Shown here in pieces: positions 26,879-36,076 of a stretch of DNA of 64,000 nt. The stretch spans positions 1 through 64,000 of the forward strand of contig NZ_SMZO01000005.1 in assembly GCF_004358675.1 (NCBI RefSeq). The letters are read 5' to 3'. Numbering within the stretch: position 1 is the stretch's first letter; each line of letters opens with the position of its first letter. Under the pieces are notes generated by a model. The model saw only the letters and a list, made by a program, of their open reading frames with translations, made no database searches and was not told the DNA's origin. This DNA is from Meridianimarinicoccus aquatilis (lineage in GTDB: Bacteria > Pseudomonadota > Alphaproteobacteria > Rhodobacterales > Rhodobacteraceae). Position numbers and translations under genes: made by a program.

Positions 26879-27885
26879 GCAACGGCCCGCCCGTTTTCAT
26901 CGTAAAGCCAGCAGCGCACTGCCCGACCGGGTTCGGGAACCACCTCGCGCGGGATTTTCCTGTCGCACAGGCCTGCAATCTTCTGCGCACATCGGGTGTG
27001 AAACGGGCACCCCGATGGCCGAGCATTGGGCGACGGGATCTCGCCCGGAATCGGCGTCAGCCGCTTGCTCAGTGTGTCGAGGCTTGGCAACGCCGCCAAC
27101 AAGCCTTGGGTGTAGGGATGCTTGGGCGCGCGAATGACATCACGCGCCGGGCCGCGTTCCACGATAGATCCAAGATACATCACTGCCACGTCATCGGCGA
27201 CCTGCGCAATTACGCCCAGATCATGGGTGATAAAAATCATGCCCATGCCCAGTTCGCGCTGCAAATCGCGCATCAGGTCCAGAACCTGTGCTTGAATGGT
27301 CACATCAAGCGCGGTCGTCGGTTCATCCGCGATCAACAGCGCGGGACCGGCAGACAGGGCAACCGCGATCATCGCCCGCTGCCGCATCCCGCCGGACAAT
27401 TCATGCGCGTATTGATCGATCCGCGCCCCGGCGTTGGAAATTCCAACCTTGTCCAACATGTCGATTGCGAAAGCACGCGCCTCGCGTTTGGACATCGGGC
27501 GGTGCAGCCGGATGGCTTCGATAATCTGGTTTCCGATGGTGTAGACAGGCGAAAAACTGGCCATGGGTTCTTGAAAGATCATGCCCATTTCACCGCCGCG
27601 CAGCGCCCGGATTTCGCGGCTGCGGTCAGACAGTGTTTCAATTCGCATGACCTGCCCGTCCTTGGCGGTGTAATGCATCTTGGTGTCTGCCCCAAGGCTG
27701 GCGGTGCGGGGCAGCAAGCGCATCAGCGCCTTGGTCGACACGGATTTGCCTGACCCGGATTCGCCGACCAGCCCCAATGTGCGCCCCTTGTCCACGGCAA
27801 AGGTCACATCCTGAACGGGTGTGATGGTGCCCTCATCCGTGCGGAATGATATGGTCAAGTTCTCAACACTCAGCAATCGGGACAT
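26875..27885 (-). CDS. Oligopeptide-type ABC ATPase (OppD/DppD-like)
   Basis: First ATPase of the importer, 336 residues. It has GESGSGKSV (Walker A), [16 protein letters not shown] (signature), [13 protein letters not shown] (Walker B), [10 protein letters not shown] and the C-terminal [13 protein letters not shown] block. The ATG at 27885 shares one base with the stop of the upstream permease; an ORF start further up at 27990 lies inside the permease gene. It pairs with the OppF-like subunit as a heterodimer. Confidence 0.92.
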   Translation of the reverse strand: MSRLLSVENLTISFRTDEGTITPVQDVTFAVDKGRTLGLVGESGSGKSVSTKALMRLLPRTASLGADTKMHYTAKDGQVMRIETLSDRSREIRALRGGEMGMIFQEPMASFSPVYTIGNQIIEAIRLHRPMSKREARAFAIDMLDKVGISNAGARIDQYAHELSGGMRQRAMIAVALSAGPALLIADEPTTALDVTIQAQVLDLMRDLQRELGMGMIFITHDLGVIAQVADDVAVMYLGSIVERGPARDVIRAPKHPYTQGLLAALPSLDTLSKRLTPIPGEIPSPNARPSGCPFHTRCAQKIAGLCDRKIPREVVPEPGRAVRCWLYDENGRAVA

Positions 27886-29057
27886 TACTTGGCCTCCGAA
27901 TAAGGGTCGGCCGCATCGCGCAACCCGTCGCCGATCACCGTGAAGGCAAGCACCGCCAAAACGACGAAACCGGCCGGGATGAACAGCCACGGTGTTTGCT
28001 CAATGGCCCGGACCGACTGCGCCTGTTGCAACAGAACGCCCCAAGACACCGACGGCGGACGCAACCCAAGCCCAACAAAGGAAAGCGCGGTTTCGGACAG
28101 GATCATATAGGGAAACGAGATCACCAGATCGACGATGATAAAACTCGTGAAACTGGGCAGCATATGCTGGCCGATGATCCGGCCGGGACGGGCCCCTGCA
28201 AGCCGCGCCGCGACAACGTAATCCTCGTTCCGGATCGAAAGCAGTTGCGACCTGATCCGCCGCGCAAGCGTAGGCCAGCCAAAAAGCCCCAGAATAAGCG
28301 TCATGGCAAAGTACACCTGCGTGGTTGACCATTCCTTTGGCATCGCTGCCGCCAGCCCCATGTAAAGTGGAATAATCGGGATCACCCGCACCACTTCGGT
28401 CACGCGCTGAATGGCATTGTCGAGAAACCCGCCCGCATAGCCCGCCACACCGCCGATGATCAGCGCCAGCACGAACGAAATCATCACACCCAGAACACCG
28501 ATGGAAAGCGAGGTCCGCGTGGCATAGATCGTTCGGCTGAACACATCCCGGCCCAGATCATCCGTGCCCCAGAAATGGATCTTAAGCTCGGGGTCGGCCA
28601 ACCCGATCAGGTGGCGATCCGTCTCGAAGATGCCCAGCACCTTGACCGTTTCACCGGGCACGAAAAGCGACACGTAGTGGCGGATGTCCGGGTCGGGCAC
28701 CGAGATCGCACGCAATGTAATCGGGTCACGTTCGGTTTTGTTGCCATGCACAAACGGGCGGATCGAACACCCGTTATCGTCACAGAATTGCGGTACTTGC
28801 GGTGGGCCTTCGATATAGCCGGTGTTTCGGGTGGTCGTTCCGTAAGGCGCGACAAATTCTGCAAAGATACCAGCCAAAGCCATTGTCGCAAGGATCACAG
28901 CCGCCACCATCGCCGCCCGGTGACGGCGAAAGCGCCACCAGATAAGGGTCCATTGCGACGCGGAATAGAATTTCAGCCGCCGCTGACGATCTTTTTCCGC
29001 TTGCCGGGTTTCGGCGGTAATGTGCGTGGGTTTTCCGGGCTCTGGGAGGTCGGTCAT
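27885..29057 (-). CDS. Oligopeptide-type ABC permease (OppC/DppC-like)
   Basis: Inner-membrane permease of 390 residues. The N-terminal cytoplasmic part (RRLKFYSASQWTLIWWRFRRHRAA) is followed by one helix and an unusually long periplasmic insertion (about residues 75-150, with CDDNGC), then the five-helix core and the EAA loop (AARLAGARPGRIIGQHMLP). The long insertion is seen in one subgroup of Opp permeases. It is encoded four bases after the OppB-like gene and shares one base with the next ATPase gene. Confidence 0.9.
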   Translation of the reverse strand: MTDLPEPGKPTHITAETRQAEKDRQRRLKFYSASQWTLIWWRFRRHRAAMVAAVILATMALAGIFAEFVAPYGTTTRNTGYIEGPPQVPQFCDDNGCSIRPFVHGNKTERDPITLRAISVPDPDIRHYVSLFVPGETVKVLGIFETDRHLIGLADPELKIHFWGTDDLGRDVFSRTIYATRTSLSIGVLGVMISFVLALIIGGVAGYAGGFLDNAIQRVTEVVRVIPIIPLYMGLAAAMPKEWSTTQVYFAMTLILGLFGWPTLARRIRSQLLSIRNEDYVVAARLAGARPGRIIGQHMLPSFTSFIIVDLVISFPYMILSETALSFVGLGLRPPSVSWGVLLQQAQSVRAIEQTPWLFIPAGFVVLAVLAFTVIGDGLRDAADPYSEAK

Positions 29058-29060
29058 GGA

Positions 29061-30053
29061 TCAGGCTCCCAACTTGATGCGCGGGTCGAGCCACGCAAGA
29101 AGAATATCGGACAGGAAATTCATGAACACGATGGCAAAAGTCAGGATCAGCAAGATTGCGCCGGCCACATTCATATCGAGATCAAGGTAGGCCCGCAGCA
29201 GCAACTGGCCCAGTTCCGTCAGGCCCAGCACAACAGCCACAATCGGCAGCTCTGAAAAAATACGGTTCACGTCAAATCCGATTGTGGACACAATCGGGTT
29301 GATCGCCAAGCGCGCAGGGTATTTCAGCAAAAGCCGTCCTTCGGGCACGCCCCGCGCACGGGCAGCAGTCACAGACAGCTTGTTCAATTCGTCGGACATG
29401 GTCGCGCGCACCGTCTGAATTTGATAGGCAACCGCAGACCAAGCCAGCACAACGGCTGGCAACCACAAATGCTTGAGCATGTCCCACACGCGCGGAAGGC
29501 TCCACGGGGCGTCGCGGTAAGGTGCAGAAAAGAGGCCCCCAATGTCTGATCCGAACCAGCGGTTTGCAAAATACAGCATGACCAACGCCAGCAGAAAATT
29601 AGGCAACGCCAGCCCCAAATAGGAAAACACGGTCAGACCGTAATCCACAGCAGACCCGCGCCGAACCGCCGCGTAAATCCCAATGGGAATAGAGATCAGA
29701 TAGGTCAGGATCAGCGTGGCAAACAAGATGCCCGACGTAAGCCAGACTTTGTCACCGATCACCTTGTTGACAGATGTTTCAAAAGCGAACGCCTGGCCGA
29801 AATCACCGCGCAAAACAATGCCGCCGATCCAATCGAAGTACCGGATCAGCATTGGCCGGTCCAACCCCAGATCGACGCGGATCGCTTGCACATCTGCTGC
29901 GGTCACACTGATCCCGGTGCCTGAATACTTTCGAAACGCGTACCGATCAGCATAGTCGCCCGGCGGGATTTCCATGATGATGAAAACCATCAGCGACACG
30001 AGCGCCATTGTGACGACCATGCCTATGAGGCGTTCAACCGTGAATCTGAGCAT
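29061..30053 (-). CDS. Oligopeptide-type ABC permease (OppB/DppB-like)
   Basis: Inner-membrane permease of 330 residues with the OppB pattern: first helix near the N-terminus (MLRFTVERLIGMVV), ADVQAIRVDLGLDRP, six helices in total and the EAA loop (TAARARGVPEGRLLLKYPAR). The start at 30053 follows AAGGGA. It works with the OppC-like subunit. The upstream gene encodes the binding protein, after a 135-base gap. Confidence 0.9.
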   Translation of the reverse strand: MLRFTVERLIGMVVTMALVSLMVFIIMEIPPGDYADRYAFRKYSGTGISVTAADVQAIRVDLGLDRPMLIRYFDWIGGIVLRGDFGQAFAFETSVNKVIGDKVWLTSGILFATLILTYLISIPIGIYAAVRRGSAVDYGLTVFSYLGLALPNFLLALVMLYFANRWFGSDIGGLFSAPYRDAPWSLPRVWDMLKHLWLPAVVLAWSAVAYQIQTVRATMSDELNKLSVTAARARGVPEGRLLLKYPARLAINPIVSTIGFDVNRIFSELPIVAVVLGLTELGQLLLRAYLDLDMNVAGAILLILTFAIVFMNFLSDILLAWLDPRIKLGA

Positions 30054-30188
30054 TGAAAGTCCCTTGTTTGGACCAGGGGCACAACGCGCCCCCGGACCAG
30101 CCCCCGCGCCGCATGCAACACAAGGAGGATATGGCCACACCTGAAGCAGCGCGAAATTTTCGAGCCGCCGCAGGTGGGCATGACAAGT

Positions 30189-32240
30189 TTACTGAGCCAG
30201 CCACCACTGTTGTGGGCGGTAAGGATAAGTCCAGTAGAAGTCATAGGTCTTTGATGTGATCGGCTTCACGTTCTGCAAATCGTTGCGGTACAGGAAGGGC
30301 GCAACGATATCACCAACCGTGCCGATTTTCAGCATGTTGTCCGTGTGGATTTTCACGATCTCCGCACCGATCGCGTCGCTTTCTTCGGACCCGAACTGGA
30401 CTTGAAGGAACTGCTCGGACAGGTCCCAGAGCTTGAGGATATCGGCAGGCGGCTCAATGCCTTCTGCACCATCGGTCTTCTTCCACGACGCCCATTCAAA
30501 CCCGGTGCCCGGGTTGAAGAAATCGCCGAATGGCGGAACAAAGACGGTCACATCCTGGGAAATGGTCGGGCCTGCGTTGCCATCATATTTCCAGGTGGTC
30601 AGATCCAGATCGTTATTGTTGCCCGACGCGCGATATTCGTCGGATGTGACCTCTTTGACGTCGATGCGAACACCAACCGCTGACCAGTAATCACGGATCA
30701 GTTCCATCATCTTCACGGGCACGCCCTGAGACGAGTACACGAGGCGAATGACCAAAGGCTTGCCATCAGGGCGTTCTAGCGTGCCATCCCCATCTGCATC
30801 AGTCAGGCCCATTTCAGCCAACAAGGCTTTGGCACCGTCAACATCATAAGCAATGTCTTTGGTCAGTGTTTCGTCATCAATGAAAGACACTGTCTTGGGT
30901 TCGGCGGGCACACCTTGCATTGGCGTACCTTGGCCAAGGTAAACGATCTCGTTGATTTCATCGCGGTTCATTGCCAGCGACATCGCGCGGTTAAAGCGGA
31001 TATCGTTGAAAATCTCGCGCAGAACTTCGTCTTTATGAGTGCGGTTGAATGAGAAGAACACGTTCTCGCCAAGGGTCGGTGCGAACTGGATCGTGTAGTT
31101 CCCCTTGGCTTCGTTGTCCTTGAGCAATGGGAAATCTTCCAAGAAGACGGCCTGCTGTTTCCAGACAACTTCACCGTTCATGACCTTAAGGTTCTGAACT
31201 TCCTTGTCCCCGACATAGGTTTCCACAATTTCCGAAATATACGGCAACTGGTTGCCGGCAGTGTCGACCATGTGGAAATAGGGGTTGGCGACAAGCTTGC
31301 GGCCCTCAGAGGTTTCATCAACCACGATGTAGCTTTCCAGCGTCGGCACCACGGCACGGCCGATGGCGGCGGCCTTGTCTGCGTCTTTCAACAGCGGGCT
31401 GGGAACATCTTTCCAGTCCGACCCACCGTAATAGAAATCAACTGCTGCGGCTGCGTTTTCAAACCCGTATTCCTGCGCAAGCGCTTCGGCACCTTCATTG
31501 TACTTGGGCATGAATTGTCCAAGGAAGTGCTTTGGCTGGAAGGGTTGACCGAAATCAACGGCAAAGCGATTCAGAATGCCGGGTGTCGGCACCGGGAACG
31601 TCATTTTGACCGTTACATCGTCGACAGCCTCAACCTTGACTGGCTCACCGGCGAACAACCAACGATCCGGGGTCTTTTCATACACATCCGGGTTGAGGAT
31701 GATGTCGTTCATCCAGAATTCAACATCTGCCGCAGTGAACGGTGCACCATCAGACCATTTGTGCCCCGCGCGCAAAGAAATGGTCAGTTCTGTAAAGTCG
31801 TCGTTCCATGACCACGCCTTCGCGATGTTCGGCACAACCGTCTGCAAGTCGTCCGTGTAGCGCACAAAGTTGACGTGACGTACTGACAGCAGATCAGAGG
31901 TTCCTGATTCCGTTGCCTTGGACAGACCGGTGATGACGCCGCCGTATTGACCAATTGTATCGTAAGGCATCACCACCAGCGCCTCTGCTGGCAAGCGCTC
32001 TGCGACTGCGGGCAACGCGTCGTTGCCAAGGATGCGACCGTTCAGGTCCCCGATTGCCGGGTTTTCTGAAAACTCCAGTTCGCAGGCCGCGCCGGTCTGG
32101 AATTCTTCGAGTTCGAACTGCTGGGGATATGCCGAGGTTAGTCCCATCGGGTCTGCGACTGTGGCAAGTGGGCAAGCGGCAAAGGCTGGGGCCGCGACCA
32201 GCGTCAGGGCACTGGTCAGCATAAGATGTCGGATAGTCAT
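30189..32240 (-). CDS. Extracellular solute-binding protein, family 5
   Basis: Periplasmic binding component of the Opp-type importer, 683 residues. Residues 1-21 form a signal peptide (ALTLVAAPAFAAC). The family 5 landmarks are NIAKAWSWNDDFTELTISLRAGHKWSDGAPFTAADV and the repeated acidic YDVDGAKALLAEMGLTDADGDG motif. At 683 residues it is longer than the usual 500-550, like binding proteins of larger peptide or conjugate ligands. It is the first gene of the operon that ends with phnW, phnX and the phosphonate monoester hydrolase, so its ligand may contain 2-aminoethylphosphonate. Confidence 0.9.
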   Translation of the reverse strand: MTIRHLMLTSALTLVAAPAFAACPLATVADPMGLTSAYPQQFELEEFQTGAACELEFSENPAIGDLNGRILGNDALPAVAERLPAEALVVMPYDTIGQYGGVITGLSKATESGTSDLLSVRHVNFVRYTDDLQTVVPNIAKAWSWNDDFTELTISLRAGHKWSDGAPFTAADVEFWMNDIILNPDVYEKTPDRWLFAGEPVKVEAVDDVTVKMTFPVPTPGILNRFAVDFGQPFQPKHFLGQFMPKYNEGAEALAQEYGFENAAAAVDFYYGGSDWKDVPSPLLKDADKAAAIGRAVVPTLESYIVVDETSEGRKLVANPYFHMVDTAGNQLPYISEIVETYVGDKEVQNLKVMNGEVVWKQQAVFLEDFPLLKDNEAKGNYTIQFAPTLGENVFFSFNRTHKDEVLREIFNDIRFNRAMSLAMNRDEINEIVYLGQGTPMQGVPAEPKTVSFIDDETLTKDIAYDVDGAKALLAEMGLTDADGDGTLERPDGKPLVIRLVYSSQGVPVKMMELIRDYWSAVGVRIDVKEVTSDEYRASGNNNDLDLTTWKYDGNAGPTISQDVTVFVPPFGDFFNPGTGFEWASWKKTDGAEGIEPPADILKLWDLSEQFLQVQFGSEESDAIGAEIVKIHTDNMLKIGTVGDIVAPFLYRNDLQNVKPITSKTYDFYWTYPYRPQQWWLAQ

Positions 32241-32519
32241 GAACGTCTCCTTGTTGAAGTCTTGCCGCTATCAACGAAATGTAACAAAGGCATGTTAACC
32301 TTTCCGAAGTGCGGTTTTTCCAGAAGCTTGGCCAAGTCGCTGGGGTGCCGCAAGGATTTCTTTTCCGTGGCGCATGGTTTCTTTCCTGAGACGAAAAAAT
32401 CGCCCAGATTTGGGGCAGCTTGAGCGCCTGACTTATCTTTCTCAGTTTGATGATTTCGGTATCTGGGGGGACAGAGCGTTACGTAAAACAGCACAGGCCC
32501 GCCGCGAAGATACGTTGGC
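32241..32519. other. Intergenic region before the transporter operon
   Basis: About 280 bases between the acyltransferase gene and the binding-protein gene, both on the minus strand. It should hold the promoter of the phosphonate operon. A GGAGACG ribosome site precedes the binding-protein start. No regulator gene or clear operator symmetry was found. Confidence 0.4.
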
Positions 32520-33401
32520 CTAACCCAGATCCAGCGTTTGCGCGCGCAGCCACCGCATAAGACCCATCGGGTCATCCGCCCATGCTGCCAAATCACTTGG
32601 CGACAACGGCGCGCCGATGAACGGACGCTGAGGTTTGTTCAACGCGTGGCGCACTTCGTAAAGCAGTAGCCCCTGCCGCAGTGTGGGCGAGAGGCAGTTC
32701 GCAATCTGATAGGCACGGCTATTCTGACCCGGAAACCGGATGGGCAGCACACGCGCATTCGAGCGGCGTATCATTTTTGCGGTAAAGGCATTCCAGTCCC
32801 GTTCAACCGCAGGGCCAAACCAATTGTCTGCCGACGCCACCACACCGGCCGGAAACAGCGCAATCGCGCCACCTTGCGCCAAATGCGCCATGGCCTGTCG
32901 ACGCATTTCGACATTCTTGGGCAGCGCATCAGGATCATGGGCGAACGGCACCGGCAACATGAACTGATCAATCTCAACCAGACCTGTCAGCAGCGATCGT
33001 GTGAGGATCTTGTAGTCGGTTCGCACGCGCCCAATCAGATCCGCAAGAACCATCCCATCGACCAGACCATGGGGATGATTTGCCGTCACGACCAGCGGGC
33101 CGTGCGGCGGGATCTTTGCGATCTCATCGGCCGGTGTCTGAACATCGATCCCCATAATATGCAACGCTTGCGCCCAAAAGGCTTGCCCGTGTGGCACACC
33201 CGCCGTTTCAAAACGGCGGATCAGTTGCAGCAGCTTGGGCTTGGCGGTGAGCAACTCCATTGCCTGAATGATAGCTTGCTGAACCGGATTGGTGAACGTT
33301 GACGCGTAAGACAAGCGCCGCTGGTCATAGGGCTGGTCTTCAAGGCTTACACCGTCCCACTGACCGGGGGCTGATACGTCATGCCCCGCCAATTGCGTCA
33401 T
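32520..33401 (-). CDS. Lysophospholipid acyltransferase-like protein
   Basis: A 293-residue protein of the PlsC/LPLAT group. The active-site block is VVTANHPHGLVDGMVLADL, followed by a glycerol-phosphate-like LFPAGVVAS. The N-terminal third (PYDQRRLSYASTFTNPVQQAIIQAMELL) fits the larger hemolysin-like acyltransferases of alphaproteobacteria. It probably moves an acyl chain to a lipid or ornithine-lipid precursor. An alternative TTG start at 33446 has a stronger AAGGAG, which would add a basic KRPRKAR leader. It is 102 bases after the UspA gene. Confidence 0.75.
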   Translation of the reverse strand: MTQLAGHDVSAPGQWDGVSLEDQPYDQRRLSYASTFTNPVQQAIIQAMELLTAKPKLLQLIRRFETAGVPHGQAFWAQALHIMGIDVQTPADEIAKIPPHGPLVVTANHPHGLVDGMVLADLIGRVRTDYKILTRSLLTGLVEIDQFMLPVPFAHDPDALPKNVEMRRQAMAHLAQGGAIALFPAGVVASADNWFGPAVERDWNAFTAKMIRRSNARVLPIRFPGQNSRAYQIANCLSPTLRQGLLLYEVRHALNKPQRPFIGAPLSPSDLAAWADDPMGLMRWLRAQTLDLG

Positions 33402-33503
33402 GTCGTTGGATCCTGATGCGCGTGCCTTTCGCGGTCGCTTTGCCAAACCGGGCTCTCCTTGCAAGTCAGGGGGCGCTTGATGATCGCTGGGTCCAGCTGA
33501 AAA

Positions 33504-33914
33504 CTATCGCAAAACGCACACGGAACACGGGGCGCGCCTCACAACCCGCGCCGCCGTGGAGCCAAGGAAATAGTCCAAGGCACCAAGCGGATTATGCGCG
33601 CCAACAATGATCAGATCAGCGCCGATTTCGGTGGCAACTGCGGCTATCTGGACCCCGGCCTTTCCAGATGCCACCCTACAGTCAATGTCAGGCGCATTCC
33701 CCGCCAAACTTTTGAGGTGCGACATGATCCGGTCGGTCAAGTGGTTCTCTGATTTCACCGTCACGAACTCGGCTGTGAAGCCGCTCACTTGTTCCAAGAC
33801 GGTGATCAAGGTGATCTTGCCGCCCGGAGCAAGATTGTGTCGGGCGTGCGCAATTTTCCGATCCAGAATGGGCTCATGATCAAGCGCGACGGCAATCAGG
33901 ATAGAAGTCATCAT
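33504..33914 (-). CDS. Universal stress protein (UspA)
   Basis: A 136-residue single-domain UspA protein with the ATP-binding pattern GAHNPLGALDYFLGST (G-x2-G-x9-G-S/T) and a hydrophobic end RRAPCSVCVLR. It lies 23 bases after the YeiH-type exporter and is probably the next gene of the DHPS operon. UspA proteins often sit next to sulfonate-linked exporters, where they may sense energy state. Two adjacent ATGs (33914, 33911) are possible. Confidence 0.85.
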   Translation of the reverse strand: MMTSILIAVALDHEPILDRKIAHARHNLAPGGKITLITVLEQVSGFTAEFVTVKSENHLTDRIMSHLKSLAGNAPDIDCRVASGKAGVQIAAVATEIGADLIIVGAHNPLGALDYFLGSTAARVVRRAPCSVCVLR

Positions 33915-33937
33915 GGCTTTTGGGTCCTTGTCCGGGG

Positions 33938-34969
33938 TCACGTTGGTGTTATGGGCAGCAGGGTCAGCGCAAGCGTCACCATCACCGCTAGAAACACTGT
34001 TTCAGCCACAAGCATTGCAGCGGCCGGTTTGCCCACCTTCAGAATTTCAGCTGGGCGCGTTTTCAGCCCCACAGCGGCGATAGCGGTCAGCAAAAGCCAC
34101 CCCGACGCTTCGACGGCCAAAGCTAGTGCTCCGGTCGGCAAGGTGACCATCGAATTTAACGTTGCGAGCACGATAAACGCCACGACGAAACCCGGAATCA
34201 ACGGGGGCCTTGGGCCCATCGTTTCATCTTTCACAGACGATCGCCGGACAACTACGGACGCGATGATTACCACCGGAGCCAACATCGCGACCCTCAGCAG
34301 TTTCACAAGCGTCGCCGTCTCTCCCGCCTCATTCGAGATCGAGAACCCTGCCCCGACCACCTGCGCCACATCGTGGATCGTCGCCCCCAGGTAAATGCCC
34401 GCCGTCACATCATTGAAGCCAAGCGCATGGCTGATGATCGGGTACAAGATCATTGCGATTGTCGACAGGATCGTCACACCGACAACCGTAAACACCAGAC
34501 GATCATCCGAGTCCTTGTCCCTTGGCAGGATCGCCGCAATAGCGAGGGCCGCCGACGCGCCGCAGATCGCAACCGCACCTGCAGACAGGAACGCAAAGCG
34601 CGCCCGGAAGCCGAAAAAATGGGAAATGACAAAGCCAAAGCCAATCGTGGCCGGCACCATCAGGACCACCAACGCCACGATTGGAAATCCAAGAAGGCCG
34701 ACCATTTCGAAACTGATACGAAGCCCCAGCAAGGCCACACCGATGCGCAGAAAGGACCGCGCACTCAGGGCTATGCCCGCGCCGCAGCGCGGGTCATCCG
34801 CCAGAAAATTCAGGCTGATCCCGAACAACAGCGCCAGCAACATCGACGGTGCGCCATAATGTTCAGAAACAAAACGACTGGCCAACGCAATGATGATCGC
34901 CACCAGAACGCCCGGCACATGCGATTGAATCCGGGACTTCCAACGCTCAGGTGAGAACCACGCCGTCAT
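33938..34969 (-). CDS. YeiH/UPF0324 family exporter, probable sulfite or sulfate exporter
   Basis: A 343-residue membrane protein with about ten helices and the family motifs LLALLFGISLNFL, LRIGVALLGLRI, AGAVAICGASAALAIAA and IHDVAQVVGAGFS. The family includes TauZ-like proteins found with sulfonate degradation. It is 36 bases after the sulfolactate dehydrogenase gene, so it may export the sulfite or sulfate released by SuyAB. Substrate by context only. Confidence 0.8.
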   Translation of the reverse strand: MTAWFSPERWKSRIQSHVPGVLVAIIIALASRFVSEHYGAPSMLLALLFGISLNFLADDPRCGAGIALSARSFLRIGVALLGLRISFEMVGLLGFPIVALVVLMVPATIGFGFVISHFFGFRARFAFLSAGAVAICGASAALAIAAILPRDKDSDDRLVFTVVGVTILSTIAMILYPIISHALGFNDVTAGIYLGATIHDVAQVVGAGFSISNEAGETATLVKLLRVAMLAPVVIIASVVVRRSSVKDETMGPRPPLIPGFVVAFIVLATLNSMVTLPTGALALAVEASGWLLLTAIAAVGLKTRPAEILKVGKPAAAMLVAETVFLAVMVTLALTLLPITPT

Positions 34970-35005
34970 GACGTCCGCCGCCTGTCGGCTTTGGGGCTCA
35001 TCGCA

Positions 35006-36013
35006 TCAGGCAGCATTGGCCAACTCCCGTGTTAGGTTCAGATACGCTGTTGATACCCAAAGCCCTTCATCCTGCGCGGCTTGAATTGCATTGCGCCGCC
35101 GATCACCGGGCAGGCGCACGCCATCCATCGCCTTGATCGTATTGAGCAACTCGCTGACCCGCTCAAGAAAGCCCGAGCTCGCATCCGGGCGAATGGCAAT
35201 CAAGGTCTGCCCAACGCGCGGGGCAGGCCCTTCTGCATCAAAAAATGATCCGGCTTGATGGCTAAAGGCACTGCCGGTGAAGGCAGCGGAGAGGATTTCG
35301 ACCATCAGCGCAAGCGCCGTGCCCTTTGCTCCGCCAATTGGAAGCATGGTTCCCGCCAACGCGGCTTTCGGGTCTGTCGTCGGCTGACCATCCGGGTCAA
35401 GCGCCCAACCAAGCGGGATCTGCTGGCCCGACTTATGGGCATTCATTACCTTGCCCCGAGCAACGCGAGACAGAGAGAGATCAATCACCAATGGCAGCCC
35501 GTGCGCCTGAGGGGTCGCAAACGCAATGGGGTTTGTCCCGAAAAGCGGTTCATTCCCCCCCCACGGCGCAATCGCCTTTGGTGCATTTGCCAGCATGATA
35601 CCAATCAGCCCAGCCTGTGCAATTTTATCGACCTGAACCGACAATGCCCCGCAATGGTGCGAATTGCCGATCGCCATGATTGCGATACCCGTGTCCTTGG
35701 CCAACGGTATGCCCGATGACAGAGCAGCCTCAAGCGCGGGAAAGGCAAAGCCTTCATCGGCATGAATAAAAAGTGAAGAAGGGCCGCGCGCCACGGTCGT
35801 AATTTTGGCTGCTCGATTTACTTTTCCCGAACGGACTTGGGCCGCATAATCGCCAACCCGCGAAAACCCGTGACCGACCTGTCCTTCAGCTTCGGCCGCT
35901 ACAAGCCCTTCGGCCACACTCGCCGCAATGTCGATCTGAACGCCCGTTGCCGACATTGCCGCCGTGATCAATTGTTTCGCGTCCGGAATGGAAATTCGGG
36001 TTTTGTCTGCCAC
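35006..36013 (-). CDS. comC: (R)-sulfolactate dehydrogenase-like (ComC, malate/lactate DH family)
   Basis: 335-residue member of the Ldh2/ComC family. It has EGQVGHGFSRVGDY, GFAFPALEAAL, IGNSHHCGALS, NPIAFATPQAHGLPLVIDLSLS and IGGAKGTALALMVEILS. In sulfonate metabolism ComC oxidises (R)-sulfolactate to sulfopyruvate or works in reverse, which helps exchange sulfolactate stereoisomers. The start is a GTG at 36013. It lies 63 bases after suyB within the DHPS operon, which supports the sulfolactate role over malate or lactate. Confidence 0.8.
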   Translation of the reverse strand: MADKTRISIPDAKQLITAAMSATGVQIDIAASVAEGLVAAEAEGQVGHGFSRVGDYAAQVRSGKVNRAAKITTVARGPSSLFIHADEGFAFPALEAALSSGIPLAKDTGIAIMAIGNSHHCGALSVQVDKIAQAGLIGIMLANAPKAIAPWGGNEPLFGTNPIAFATPQAHGLPLVIDLSLSRVARGKVMNAHKSGQQIPLGWALDPDGQPTTDPKAALAGTMLPIGGAKGTALALMVEILSAAFTGSAFSHQAGSFFDAEGPAPRVGQTLIAIRPDASSGFLERVSELLNTIKAMDGVRLPGDRRRNAIQAAQDEGLWVSTAYLNLTRELANAA

Positions 36014-36076
36014 TGTGAAACCTATGTTAAAACTCTTATACCAGCGGCAGGGAAACCCCTGCCGCCAGTTCTTAGC

